Part shown: piece by piece, positions 45,685 to 56,894 of the stretch
How the letters are laid out: each line of letters opens with the position of its first letter
Position numbering within the stretch: position 1 is the stretch's first letter
DNA from: Sarcophilus harrisii
Taxonomy: Eukaryota > Chordata > Mammalia > Dasyuromorphia > Dasyuridae
Assembly (NCBI RefSeq): GCF_902635505.1
Contig: NC_045430.1
Location: 25,097,064-25,161,063 of the forward strand
Reading direction: 5' to 3'
Length of the DNA stretch: 64,000 nucleotides
Program-made: the position numbers and the translations under genes
The notes under the pieces: model-generated
Database searches by the model: none
The model's input: the letters and a program-made list of their open reading frames with translations, nothing else
Told to the model about the DNA's origin: nothing

Positions 45685-45817
45685 TGTTATTATAGGAGGC
45701 AATTGGGGTTAAGTGACTTGCCCAGGGTCACACAGCTAGGAAGTGTTAAGTGTCTGAGACCAGATTTGAACTCTCCAGGGCTGATACTCTATCCACTGAA
45801 CCACCTAGCTGTCCCTC
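45685..45817 (-). mobile_element. WSINE1-like SINE
   Basis: Minus-strand copy: 'aggcaattggggttaagtgacttgcccagggtcacacagctaggaagtgttaagtgtctgag', ending 'ccacctagctgtccc'. Little diverged. Directly follows the L1 at 45240-45660. Confidence 0.85.
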
Positions 45818-45939
45818 AGTAGAGTATTTTTTGAAGGGGTTATTTGGATTATTACAGTCATGGGTTGGTTAATCATTTAAGGATGCTAAAAGCAAGTTAT
45901 TATTGTTATTATTATTATTACTATTCTGATATAATACTA

Positions 45940-46180
45940 TTCTGAAGCAATGTGACAAAGATCAGAGTTCTAGACCAGAGAACAGAAGAGAGACCTGAAT
46001 TCAAATTCTATCTTTAACAGCTGTGCATGCACACAGGGTTAAGATTTTAAACCTGTGTCTCAGCTTTCTTACCTGAAAAATGGGCACAATAATATGCACC
46101 AACTTCTTCATGAAGTTGTTATGCAGAAAGTGCTCTGTAAGCCTTGAAATGTATAACAAAAAATGAGTTTGTATCATTAC
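45940..46180 (+). mobile_element. MIR SINE
   Basis: 'gagacctgaattcaaattctatcttt', 'ttacctgaaaaatgggcacaataatatgcacc', 'aagtgctctgtaagcctt'. Confidence 0.75.
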
Positions 46181-46339
46181 CAGATAGCAAAAAGCGTTGC
46201 TATAGATACATCTGCTTCCCATGTTGATCAATAGAGGCAGGAGACAATAGGAATCTTTGACAAGTTTAGTCTCTGGCACCTTCTAGACATAAGAACCTGA
46301 AGGTCTGCACATTTTCTTACTGGTCATCAGGAGAAGAAA

Positions 46340-46622
46340 ATAAATCTCCTTGAGGGCAGGAGCTGACTCATTTTTGCTTTTGTATGTCTAGTATTTCACA
46401 TACTGGCTGACTGCATTCAGAGCCATCTCCAGTCATCTTGATCTCTATTCAGCCAGTGGATCCAATAGTTTTGGAGGAGAAAGTATGATGGTTCTCCCTC
46501 ACTTAGATCCAATTTACTTGTAACCATGACATCCCCTCCCTGATATTATGGTCCCCTTTGGGAACAGAGGACAAACTACAACAACGGCCCATAATAGATA
46601 CTAAATAAATGCTTGTTGATTT
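46340..46622 (+). mobile_element. L2 3' end split by a marsupial-specific repeat
   Basis: L2 arms 46340-46410 ('ctccttgagggcaggagctgac', 'tctagtatttcacatact') and 46585-46622 ('ataatagatactaaataaatgcttgttgat'). Between them, 46425-46585 is an element also present at 16920-17100, ending '(ac)aacaac' like RTE-mobilised SINEs. Confidence 0.65.
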
Positions 46623-46859
46623 AGGCTGGATGTCAGGTATACATTTGCCTCCCTTCATCTATCTGAGCAGGGAACCACCAACCAAATACAAGTTATTTGG
46701 AAGGAAAACAATTAAAATGAAGCCTTAAAATGGCCAGATCAATCAATTGGCACTTTTATTAAGTTCCTTTTATGGACCTCGCCCATGGGATTCAAAGTCG
46801 ATTTTAATTGAGGGAGACAACATGTGTATACATGGATTGTTTGCCTTCTCATATCAAAG

Positions 46860-47230
46860 GGTAATAGATTTCGAACTGGAAGGAAGCTGGGAAGCCAGCC
46901 AATCCAAACCTCTTATTTTCATGGAAGAGGAAACAACGGCCCTGGTAGGGAAAGTGGCTTGCCCAGCTACCAACCCCAACAAGATTCTGACCCTTTAAGA
47001 GAGAATGGTGAATGACTTCATCATTATAGAGAACTGCTAGAATGGAAAAACATTTCCCCAACATTGGTACTGATGAACTCGACAATTACCCATTTCTGTC
47101 TTGAGGAGCTTCCTGGGAACATTGATAAGACAAATGACTTTCCCAGGATCAAACAGCTGTATGTATCACGGCAGGACCAAATGTCCTGACTTTAAAGCCT
47201 GACCTGCATCCATGGTATGAGGCTGCCCCT
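46860..47230. mobile_element. CORE-SINE fragments
   Basis: 46865-46965 plus strand ('gaactggaaggaagctggg...ccaatccaaacctcttattttcat'). 47120-47230 minus strand ('aaatgactttcccaggatcaaacagctg'). The short ORFs at 46747-47085 are their shadows. Confidence 0.5.
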
Positions 47231-47269
47231 CACCAATCAAATATGCCCTTTATAAAATCAGTTAAATAT

Positions 47270-47764
47270 TTGTTATAAACATTTTCTTTTTCTTTTTTTC
47301 CTTTTCTCGTGGAGGAAGGAGAGAGGAAAAATGTAAATACATGTTCATTAAAAGAATTCAATTTTTAAAAAAATGGCTAGTGACTGTTATCATTTTTAGG
47401 AAAAGAAACCGAGGTAGGTGATAGAATTCCTGACTTTTTCTCCTCTTCCTTCTTTTCATTTTGCCTGCCAAACTCACTAGGTCTCAGACTTGCCCAAGGA
47501 AAAAACTGTCTAATGAGACTGATAAAAATTCACATCTCCTTAATTAAAAAGGAGATGTTCAACAGCCCCATTCTTACATAATTACACCAGGTGCTTCTGG
47601 CTTATTTCAAATCCATAGGCGAGTGCACAGGAGGCTGGGACCCCCAGAGGGCTCCCCAAGCCCACTGTCAACCACTGAACAATGACAGGTGAGGTCTCTA
47701 GCCCACAGCAAGCAACCATCCACCTGCTGTCCCCAAAGAGGTTCCTTCTAGATAATTATCATAG
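47270..47764. other. Unassigned, with a short perfect hairpin
   Basis: 47532-47541 and 47549-47558 form a perfect 10-bp inverted repeat (acatctcctt / aaggagatgt) around an AATTAAA loop. 47600-47740 is GC-richer than its surroundings. 47275-47375 may be a decayed L1 or HAL1 tail. No gene recognised. Confidence 0.4.
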
Positions 47765-48037
47765 CTCATTAATAAGAAACAGTACCTTGCATTGGCATAA
47801 TGCTTCCAACCCTTCAGAGCACTTTTTAGCTAGCAATTAGGTAGCACTTGATGGATTGCATGCAAAGTGTTTCACATCCATTGTTCTCTCCTTTGGCCCT
47901 CATAACAACCCTGAGAGTAGGTGCTGTCATAATTTGGCCAGGGTTTTACAATTAGTAAGTGAATGAGTCAAGATCTGGTCTCAAATCTCCCACCCTCCTG
48001 GACCAACATTCTAACCACTGTGCTTCCTAGTTGCCTA
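47765..48037 (+). mobile_element. THER1/MIR-like SINE
   Basis: 'ttcacatccattgttctctcctttggccctcataacaaccctgagagtagg', then 'tctaaccactgtgcttcctagttgcct'. The conserved 'gaggaaactgagg' block is missing. Confidence 0.75.
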
Positions 48038-48149
48038 GGACTTAATCATCTCAGTTGAGATTCACATCTCTCTAGGAAGCAAATGGAGTAGATGTCAATG
48101 TGCTAATTTACAAAAGCCACTCTCCTCTGTACCATGGACAGCACAGTGA

Positions 48150-48400
48150 GCATAGAAAGGTCACCCTGCTTGAGAGCTGGAAGCAATTTCAAAGATATTC
48201 TTACAGATGGGGAAACTGAGGCTCAGAAAGATCAAAGGTCCAAAAAAAATCACAGATCTATAATAAGAAGGGACATCAGCAATTATCTATGTCAATCTCC
48301 TTATTTTATAGGTAAGGAAGTTAACGCCAAGGGGAGTGAAATGACTGTGCCCTTAGTCACCCACGAAGAAATTTCAGAGATGTCATTTGAAATCAGATTC
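48150..48400 (+). mobile_element. Two adjacent CORE-SINE fragments
   Basis: 'cttgagagctggaagcaatttcaaagatatt', 'acagatggggaaactgaggctcag', then a second 'cacagatctataataagaagggacatc...tccttattttataggtaagg'. Confidence 0.7.
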
Positions 48401-48414
48401 TCTGACTAAAGTTT

Positions 48415-48640
48415 TTATCGTTGTTCAGTTGTTTCATTCTCTTTGTGATCCCATTTGGCGTTTTCTTGACAAAGATACCGGACTGTTTTACCATTTTTTT
48501 TTACTTCTCCAGCTTAATTGACAGATAAGGAAACTGAGGCAGACAGGTTAAAGTCACTTGCCCAGGATCACACAGCTAGTAAGTATCTGAGGCTGTATTT
48601 AAATTTAGGTCTGATTCTCCTAGCTGCCTCTAGGTTAAAT
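48415..48640 (-). mobile_element. RTE-tailed marsupial SINE
   Basis: Minus-strand copy: 'gttgttcagttgtttcattctctttgtgatcccatttgg', 'ttttcttgacaaagatac', 'cacttgcccaggatcacacagctagtaa'. Confidence 0.85.
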
Positions 48641-48819
48641 GACTTGCCCAAAGTGATAAAGGGTAATATTTGATTCCCAGGTTGCCCAGGCATTAAATTG
48701 CACCCCACTTCTTCCATACCAGTTTAAGTACTGAAGTGTCTATGGTCACTTTATTCTCTAGTAGTAACCTACCATAGAAGGATTTTATTGGGGAAAGAGA
48801 AAAACAAAACTTGTAAAAA

Positions 48820-49165
48820 AACAACAGAGAGCAGCTAAGTTGTATCATGGATAGAGCCCCAGGACTGGAATCAGGAAGATCTGAATGAAAATTCCACTCC
48901 AGACACTTATTAGCTATATGACTCTGCACGTCACTTCCCCCTGTTTGCCTCAGTTTCCTCACCTGTAAAATGAGCTGGAGAACGAAATGGCCAATCATTC
49001 CAGCATCTAGCTGTGTGACTGCACAAGTCACGTCCCCCTATTTGCCTCAGTTTCCTCACCTGTAAAATGAGCTGGAGAAGAAAATGGCAAACCACTCCAG
49101 TTTCTTTGTCAAGCAAACCACAAAGAATAGGACACCGGTGAGACAATAATAACAAAAGCAACATA
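48820..49165 (+). mobile_element. RTE-tailed marsupial SINE with internal tandem duplication
   Basis: SINE body with a 97-bp segment present twice in direct tandem, 48911-49007 and 49008-49104. Both carry 'cctcagtttcctcacctgtaaaatgagctggag'. Only the second continues into the RTE-type tail. Confidence 0.85.
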
Positions 49166-49654
49166 AAAGGGGAGAAGCTGTTCAAGCCAGAGAGGAGAAA
49201 AATGTTTTTTGTGTATTTTCTTGAAATGTTTTTGCCTTGAAGTCAGTAGTTCATTGTCAACGTAAGTGGTGAGAATGCTTTCCCCACCATGCTGAGCCAG
49301 CCTCCCCTGCCTCCCAAGATGTTGCTTAATTATTGACTCAGGGTTTTCTGATCTGATTCTTACAGTTCTTGAGCCCTTTAGAAGTCAATAGATAAGCTTC
49401 TGGAATAAACAAAACCTTTGTCACTGGCTTGCTTACTCCCTACTGCAGCAATTTTTGACACAAGGGTGGCCAAATGCAATTGCAACAGGGACCTTTGGAC
49501 AGTAGGAACCATAAACAAAATGGTCTGTTTAGAAGGCTGTCATTTTTTTCCCAGGAAAGCAACAGGAATTAACAAAATACAGCAATTCCAAGACCGTCTC
49601 CTAGGATACCTCCTTTCATCTACCCAGAGACTAGTGGGAAAAGAGTTTTATATT
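49166..49654. other. No recognised repeat or gene
   Basis: Contains the start of an open frame (49418-49777) that runs into the MIR at 49655, so it is not credible as a gene. Confidence 0.45.
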
Positions 49655-49880
49655 TCAGAGGGAAGAGAACTAACTCCAGAATCAGAGAATCTGGATTCAC
49701 ATCCCAACTCTGCCACTTCCTGTGGGACTCTGTGGAAGTTGTTTAACCACACTAACCTTCAGCTTCCTCATTTGTGAAATATGATGGATGTGGGGGAGTG
49801 GGGATAGGGAAAGGGTGTGTGGGTGTAGGTGTGGACTCAATGGCCCTGAGATCCATTCCAGCTCATGTTTCTATAGGCTT
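49655..49880 (+). mobile_element. MIR-like CORE-SINE
   Basis: 'gaatctggattcacatcccaactctgccacttcctgtgg', 'tcagcttcctcatttgtgaaat', then 'gatccattccagctcatgtttctata'. A GT/GGG-rich insertion lies within it. Confidence 0.8.
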
Positions 49881-50060
49881 TCAAAGCACTTTCCTTAAAC
49901 GTGCCAAGGTAGATGGACAATATTAGTGTCTCCATTTTTACAAATCATGCAATTGAGGGGCTCAGGTAATTATCAAATGATTTATTTTGAGTTCCCCTAG
50001 CTAGGATGTCAGAACTCAAATTGAAAACAATGTTTCCTAATGATACATCTAGAGCTCTTT

Positions 50061-50062
50061 TT

Positions 50063-50146
<84 letters not shown>

Positions 50147-50148
50147 TC
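50061..50148 (+). repeat. (TTTC)22 perfect tetranucleotide microsatellite
   Basis: 88 bp of uninterrupted TTTC, 22 units. The ORFs it opens on both strands (poly-Phe/Leu/Ser and Lys/Glu/Arg) are artefacts. Confidence 0.97.
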
Positions 50149-50699
50149 CACAAATGTATTTCTGCAATGTTCTCTTTGGGGTAAATGTTACACTATTTAA
50201 TAACAAGATTTTCAAATTCATAAGGAAGAATTAAAAAATTATGCTAATAGATTCTGCTTCTTTTTAAACAAAGAACTAACTCCCCCAAAAAGAAGCATAT
50301 GGGGTAATAAGATAAAGCTAACCTCTCAGAGAAAGAACCAGATTCAGTTCCTCCTTTGACACAATCTGGCTATGTGACCCTGGTCAAGTCATTTTTAATG
50401 CCCTAAACAATTCGTTGAGACTATTAGTTGTATTTTTGCACAGATTGAGGAAATGGCTTCATCAACGCCAATTAAAAAATAGATTCAGATATCGTTCCCC
50501 TCCCATAAAAAAAGAGAATTCTGTCTGCTTGAAACAAAAAAATCCAAGAATGTTTCCAGACACCAACAAGATTTCCATCCTTCATATGACACAATTAAAA
50601 AAGCTGTATTCACATCATTAAAGGTAAACAACTGTAGTAGATAGGGGCCTATGAAAGAAATATCATAAAGTAAAAAATTGACTGAATGGTTTAGCTTAT
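50149..50699. other. Mostly unassigned, small MIR fragment
   Basis: 50325-50420 is a MIR-like stretch ('ctggctatgtgaccctggtcaagtc'). No gene or repeat recognised elsewhere. Confidence 0.45.
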
Positions 50700-51255
50700 T
50701 AAATGGCCAGAAAGAGACCTGACTCTAGAGCCATATAATCTGAGTTCAAATCCTTCTTCCAGCACATACAATCTATGTGACCTTGAGGTAGTCATCTTAA
50801 CTTCTATGAGTCTCAAGTTGTAAAGGGCTGAAACTCTGGGTTAATGTACTGAGGTCAGACAACCAAGTACTTAAGGCTAACTCCCGATTGGCCAATACTC
50901 TATTAGCATATACTTGGAAAATGGCGCTTCCCACTATTCTGTGCTGGTTCAATCTTTTGGTGTATACAGAGAATTGTAGGAAGGATTAGGGGGTGGAGTA
51001 AGACAAGCCAGGGGGACTTGGGCAATAGAGGTGGAAAAGGAAGGTAGTGGAGATCCTGTGTCCATCCAATTCACTTCTACCCCTAAAGACCAAGAATAAA
51101 AACCAGGACTTTTGCTTATCCTGACTCCGGCTGTTTCTAAGGTATCCAGAGTGCTAACTCAGTCTTCACATTCAGTTTCCTCACTTATAAAAACAAATTG
51201 AACATAATGATTTCACGGATCTCCTCTAGCTTTAAATCTGTGATCCTATAATGGG
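50700..51255 (+). mobile_element. MIR SINE, host of the LTR insertion
   Basis: Left arm 50700-50818 ('ctgagttcaaatccttcttccag', 'gtgaccttgaggtagtcatcttaac'), right arm 51171-51255 ('ttcagtttcctcacttataaaa', 'tagctttaaatctgtgatcct'). The two arms read as one SINE when the LTR is left out. Confidence 0.75.
50819..51170 (+). mobile_element. Solo LTR of an old endogenous retrovirus
   Basis: 352 bp bounded by TG...CA, with AATAAA at 51095-51100. The flanks (50813-50818 and 51171-51176) look like a roughly 6-bp target duplication. No internal region adjoins it, so it is a solo LTR. It interrupts a MIR SINE. Family not resolved; I believe related LTRs occur in other marsupials. Confidence 0.7.
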
Positions 51256-52109
51256 GAGACTGAGTGGACTGTACAATGCAAGTCCAAGTCCTTGGAGCAT
51301 TTTCAATGGATGTTGTGGTCATATATGTTCATGTGCACATGTGCATACACACACACATACACACACCTTCCATGAGCTTGACTGGAACTCCAAATGAGCC
51401 ATAGACTTTTCATTTCCATCCTACTAGAAATGGAATCAAGAATTTCTAAGGAAAATGGTTATCACTTGTTGGTGGAAAAAAAAAAAAGTCATTAAAAATG
51501 TGGTCTTCCTTTACAAATAATCTCTAAGGGAAGTAAGCAGAGATGTAGGACCACAAAGCCAGGCTCATCAAAAAGGAATCAGGAAAATCTCATATTTTCC
51601 TCCATAGTATTAAAGATTGTTTTTGAACAGCTTCAAGAGCAACCATGACCAATCCTCTCAAAGACTAAGTTATGAAAACTGCTGTGATTAATGAAAAGGC
51701 TCGAATGGTTGCTCTTGCTGTGTGTAATCATGATCATCAGCTGAAAACAGAAGCATAATAAATACCATTAAAAGAAAAAAAAATGTTCTTTCACTTAGAA
51801 GGCTTACCTGAGTTTTAGGCCGATTTATTCAAAGTGCCTCATCAGCCTTTCAATTAACTCCTCCCAAGGACTTTCTCATTATCTTTGTGGGAGGTTTCCA
51901 TTAATGCATCCTTCACATTGTGTGGTCAGTTCTAAAGGAAGGGTCTTAAGTTATAATCGAAGAGTTTAACGCCCTTTTCACTCCCCAAATATACTAAATC
52001 ATTGGGTCTCAAGAAGAAAAAGAATTGGAAACATCCTCTTCTGCCTAGGCAATGTAAAGTGTCTCAAATTACCACCCATGATGTCATTGTTTTTCATTAA
52101 AAATGAAGA
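51256..52109. other. Repeat-poor stretch, candidate conserved non-coding DNA
   Basis: Apart from a short (CA) run at 51340-51365, no mobile-element signature is seen. 51600-51960 has AT-rich homeodomain-like cores ('ttaatgc', 'caattaa', 'taatcatgatcat') among moderate-GC sequence. No coding potential recognised. The regulatory suggestion is inference only. Confidence 0.35.
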
Positions 52110-52300
52110 ACAAATCACAGCAATGGACTTTGAGCAAGTCACTTAACCTCTTTGACTCGGTTTCCCCAATTGTAAAGTGGGGATACAAATAGTACCTGCT
52201 TCATGAGGCTGTTGTGAAGATCAAATGACATAATGTTTTGTAAAGCAGTTAGCAGACCGCCTGACATATAATAGACACCTAAATAAATATTAGCTATCAT
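52110..52300 (+). mobile_element. MIR SINE
   Basis: 'gagcaagtcacttaacctctttgactcggtttcccc', 'gaggctgttgtgaagatcaaatgacat', 'gacacctaaataaatattagctatcat'. Confidence 0.9.
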
Positions 52301-53219
52301 CATCATTATTATTATTCTATTATCTAAAGGAAAGGAAGTGGGGAAGACCAAGAGTATATTCCTAGAATGGAAGGAGCAGAATGAAAACCACAGAAAGATA
52401 AAGAACATCTTGTTTCTTTCATCCTCTATCAATCACTGACCGACTGTATGACGGACACTACAGTCACAGTCAGACTATTAAAAGATTTGAGTAATTCATT
52501 CTCTGGGAAATGTAACCCATTATAATTTAGATGGTTATAAAATACAGCTTGAGGGTCATGAATGGTCACACAGTTAGGAAACAATACACGAGTTAAGACT
52601 TCTATAGTCATGGGTTTATAAATTTGCTTTGGAAAGGAACCTGAACATCTCCAAACTGCTACAGAGAGTTTAAGTGAATTGTCTAAAATCTGTCAATAAA
52701 TAGCAAAGCCATGACTTAAAGACAGGTCCAGATACAGCAAGTGAACAGTGCATTTTAATTCCTGTTTTGACTGAGTAGAATAGAGTAGTTCCATTAGAGA
52801 GGAATACGGCAGGTGTAGTATAGCAGCTTCCTTCCTTGTCTTCTCTCTTTATTTGAATCTTATATCCCTGGCTCAGGAAGCACCAAAGACCAATAGAGAA
52901 AAATACTTTAACTATATTCCTTTCCTACTTCCCAGGAAATTGTGAGCTAGGCAGGTTCAATGGAGAGGTTAGTTCCATTTGGCCTCAAGCACAGTCAGGG
53001 AGGTGATGCTATCTATTTCCAGTATGGAACAAGAAAGAGTAAGATGGAAAATAAGTCTTTTTTTTCCAACTCTACCAAGTCAGACTTTTATATCTTCACA
53101 ATGCACAAAAAATTGCTAGAAAACTGGGGGAAGGAGTCAAACTCCCTTTTGACATCATATAAAACCTCCATCAAAAAGAATACTTTTTTTTTAATTCAAG
53201 CACCCCAGTGTGTATGTTT
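52301..53219. other. Mostly unassigned, with a SINE remnant
   Basis: 52620-52740 resembles a plus-strand CORE-SINE ('ggaaaggaacctgaacatctccaa', 'gtgaattgtctaaaatctgtcaa'). No gene or repeat is recognised in the rest. Confidence 0.4.
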
Positions 53220-53520
53220 ACACAGGCAAATGATAACAGATATAGAGGACTTCAGGGTTTACAATGAATTTTACAAATATTATCTCATTTAATAATCACC
53301 ACAACTCTGAGAGGTAGGTGTTATTATTAGCCCCATTTTACAGATGGGTTAACTCAAGATGTCTATGATCCAAAGGAAAGGAAAGTTGGGATCTATAAAG
53401 AGATGAGTCTGAGAGGTTAAATGACTAGTCCAAAGTGACAAGGCTAGAGCATGGTTTGGATAGAATTTGAATTCAGATCTTTCTGACTTCAATTAGAACT
53501 TTATTCACTATTTCGAGCTG
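53220..53520 (+). mobile_element. THER1/MIR-like SINE
   Basis: 'attatctcatttaataatcaccacaactctgagaggtagg', 'ccccattttacagatggg', 'ttaaatgactagtccaaagtgac', then 'ctttctgacttcaa'. Confidence 0.8.
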
Positions 53521-53774
53521 CCTGTCAGACACTACATACAGTTATACTGTGGCTTCATTATATTAAATTGCTTTGAATTCCAAGAAATTCACCTATCTAC
53601 CTAAATTCAAATGTAAAAATGTATCTTCAAGCCAATTAGAAATTATTTTTTATGTCATCTAGGATTATAAATTCTGTTCTCTAATAGTCTGATAATGTAA
53701 CATTGATTACATATTTATGAATTTATCATATGTAATTATATATTGGGCAAATCTCTCATCAAATTTCCCCTCAT

Positions 53775-53910
53775 TTTTTTCTTTGTTCCCCCAAAACATC
53801 CTCCCCCCATTACTTCTGGATTTCCTCTCTTACCTGCTGCAATTTGTAAAGGCCACCTACCTGGTCTCCCTAATTCCAGGATGTCACCATTCCAATCTGC
53901 ATCATGTTAT
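53775..53910 (+). mobile_element. Possible L2 LINE internal fragment
   Basis: 'acctgctgcaatttgtaaaggccacctacctggtctccctaattcc' resembles the L2 'attgcaatagcctcc...ggtctccctgcctcc' segment. Diverged. Confidence 0.4.
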
Positions 53911-55370
53911 ATCCGATGATAGGCGGGTTCATCTCAGTGTATGTTGGAGATTTATTATATTTTAATGTGTGAGACAATGTGGAACCTTGTTTTAATCTGC
54001 TTTGACTTGTCTTCTTTATCCACAGGAGATAAGGAGTGACAGGTCAGCTCAGAGATCACATAGGAACGTGGGCAGATAATCCTGTATTTTCTGGATTAAA
54101 CCTAACATTACAGAATATACCAGTAACTCCAAGCTATAGAATCTTAGTGTATAAAATTGTAAAAGCCGGATGGGATGAATTAAGAATTCTTATACCTGGA
54201 GCAAACTCAGTCAAGAGCATTGGTCTCCAAGAAGGGATAGTACATCTCCTAGAAAATCCAGATTGTGCCAAAAGTTCCTCCCCTCTCAATTTTAGGAGAA
54301 TATAAAGTGAAAGTGGGATAGGATCCCAGAAAGGGGAACTACAGAAACAAGGTGACCATGGACTAGATGAAGGAGCAGGATGGGGATCAAGGGAATTCCT
54401 TGATGAAAAAGTACCTTGGATAAAGCCCTGACTATATCCAGTTAGGAGTTGAGAGTTGGGAATGCTGGGATTTGGTAATCTGAGTCAGCAGGTGCCATAT
54501 GTGTTGGAGACCATAATTGTGAGAAATGGATGGGCATTTATTTGATTTCCACAGTTATGAAAATTAAATTGGAGAAATGAAACTTCAATTAGGAAACTGA
54601 AGCTCACTAGGATATTAAAGAATAATCAAGGGTGAAGATTGTAAGAATGGAAGCTGCTTGGGGCAGGGACTGGCTATGTAATGAGGGATGGAGATTCAGG
54701 TCATGTAATTTCTGTAACGTCCAATTAACGAGGAATCAGGGAAGTAAATAGGATAGGAAATAAAATATGTCTTTGGAGTTTCAAAAGTATGTCTACTAAC
54801 TTAGGCAACCATTCTTACAAAAATATAAATTAAATATTTTCTGCATTCATTAGTAAGTCTGCGGAATTCTTAGTAAGATATTCTGTTCCTTACAATAAGG
54901 TAGCCAGATACTTTTAGCCTAGAGGAAGTTATAATGGGTCAAACTGGTACTGGAGAACTTTTGGGATAATCTCATTTTGATAGAATAGATGTTGCTAACA
55001 GTATGAATTTGGATAAGAAATTTGGGAAAAGCTAACTAGTCAGATGACCTGCTTTGTCCAATTGTATTATGTTTAAAATAAATTTATGTATTTTTTTTTC
55101 ATTCCTCTCTTCTGTTATAAAAATCAGCTCTGTAAATCACTTCTTGTCTCTATCACTTAAGAAGTCAGATGATCTGGCTTAATATGCAAATGTTTGCTTT
55201 GCAAATTAAATCATTGGTTAGTTTAAAAAATGAAGAAGAAAACTAGCTTAGGAAGCTGGAAGACCACCTACTCTTGGACTAAGTAGATTTCTTTTACATG
55301 TTAATTTCCTTATTCTGCTATATTATTTGTAAATTTGTATATTCTCTTTTCTCTTATGAATATATCCAGG
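53911..55370. other. No recognised repeat or gene
   Basis: About 1.4 kb. An 89-codon open frame at 54036-54305 has no recognisable domain, and the rest is interrupted on both strands. Origin unknown. Confidence 0.4.
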
Positions 55371-55567
55371 ATTTTTCTTGTGCTGTATGATAATTGTGGA
55401 AATACATATAGAATTGCACATGTTTAACATATATTGGATTACTTGTTGTCTAAGGCAGGGGATGGTGGAAAGGGAGGGAGAAAAAAACTGGAACACAAGG
55501 TTTTGCAAGGGTGAATGTTGAGAACTATCTATGCATGCATTTTGAAAATAAAAATCTTTATTAAAAG
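55371..55567 (+). mobile_element. L1 3' end (5'-truncated)
   Basis: 'ttttcttgtgctgtatgataattgtgg', 'ttaacatatattggattac', 'ggaacacaaggttttgcaagggt', 'ttttgaaaataaaaatctttatt'. About 200 bp of L1 3' UTR. Confidence 0.85.
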
Positions 55568-55718
55568 AAAAACAGAGTGGTTGGGAGTTACCTTTAACTG
55601 AGAGAAATAAAGACTATAACCACTGAAAAAAATTTTTTAAAATATATCCAGGACCTCCAATTTCATTGAATAAGAGAATATACTTTATCTATATGGTTTA
55701 CAATCTCCTTTATCAAAA

Positions 55719-55931
55719 AGCTTCTTAAATTGTGAATTGTGATTGCATATGGGGGGCACATAATTGAATATGAGGGTCATTTATGATTTTATTATTTATT
55801 TATTTATGATATATTTATGACTTATGAATTTATGATTTATTATCAGAAATTTTGTATGCCTAATTTATACATCCACGTTGTATAAATTTTTCAGGTGAAA
55901 AGGGGTTATGAGTGGAAAAAGTTGAAGAAAT
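55719..55931 (-). mobile_element. hAT-type miniature transposon (family A, inverted)
   Basis: Reverse complement of the 63747-63922 element: 'agcttcttaaattgtg' at the left, 'aaaaggggttatgagtgg' and 'gttgaagaaatcc' at the right. Contains a short TTTAT expansion. Confidence 0.7.
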
Positions 55932-56139
55932 CCAAGATATAATAGTCTTAAAGAATAGCCTGAGGCACTGTCAGAGAATGTCAGAAGGGAGAGTTGAACC
56001 CAGGTCCTCCCAGCTCCACAATCCCCCCTGCACACTAAAACCTGATACCTCTTATCATGTTTAAAAAGACATGCACACCAGAAAATAAACTTTTGGCGTC
56101 TGAAGAGAGAGATTTAAAAGGATGATGGAATCATACACA

Positions 56140-56739
56140 GCTGGGTGGTGCAATAAATAGAGCACCAGATATGGAGTTGGAAAGAAGTGAGTTCAAATCC
56201 TGCCCAGACACTGACTGGATATGTGATCCAGACTGAATGGAAAATTAGATATTTCTTCAAAAGGAAAATTATAAATTAACCAAGCTATGGAATTAGGTTC
56301 CTAGTCTCCCCTGCCTTTCCACATTGGCAAATAGTTCCCAGACATGGGGAGAGGGAGCAATTCTGGGAGAGTGTAGAGCAGCCTGATTCAACCCTAATGT
56401 ACGCAGCTCATACACTGAAAGCCCGTGTCTCAGGGTCAGTAACAGGTATGTCTGTTTAAATTTGAATCTATGTGTTGCTTCCCCATTCACTGTAGTTTTT
56501 GCTCTTAGAATGTAAGGTCACAATCTCAGTCAATGAGAATAAGGGGGAGGGGAAGAGGAGAGGGTTAATATTGCATTAGGGAACCTATATATTGTCCCTT
56601 CTGTCTGCCCTTAGGGCCCCCATTTTCACCCCTCCAGATGGTGAGAAAGAGTGCCTTCGGAGAACCAAATAAACTTTCTCCTTGCACCTTAAGAGATGGC
56701 TGAAATTTACTGGGTGAATTGCATACCACACACTGTAAA
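56140..56739 (+). other. Truncated WSINE-like SINE, then unassigned DNA
   Basis: 56140-56232 is a plus-strand SINE 5' part ('cagctgggtggtgcaataaatagagcaccag'). 56233-56739 shows no recognised repeat or gene. Confidence 0.55.
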
Positions 56740-56890
56740 TCACAATTACTGTCTGCCTCAGTTTCCTCATCTGTAAAATGGGAATAATAATAACAACCCT
56801 ACCTGTCTGGATTGTTGTGGGGGGAGCAAATAAGATATTATTTATAAATTGCTTAGCACAGTAATTACCATATAAATATTTATTCATTGC
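56740..56890 (+). mobile_element. MIR-like CORE-SINE 3' half
   Basis: 'tgcctcagtttcctcatctgtaaaatgggaataataataac', then 'gcttagcacagtaattaccat'. Confidence 0.85.
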
Positions 56891-56894
56891 CTTT

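Noticed and set aside
49418-49777. 119-codon plus-strand frame
   Set aside because: Its second half is a MIR SINE; the first half has no known similarity.
50061-50148. Regular short repeats as a CRISPR array
   Set aside because: A simple tetranucleotide with no spacers, in a vertebrate nuclear context.
49945-50234. Lys/Glu/Arg and Phe/Leu/Ser frames
   Set aside because: Translations of (TTTC)22.
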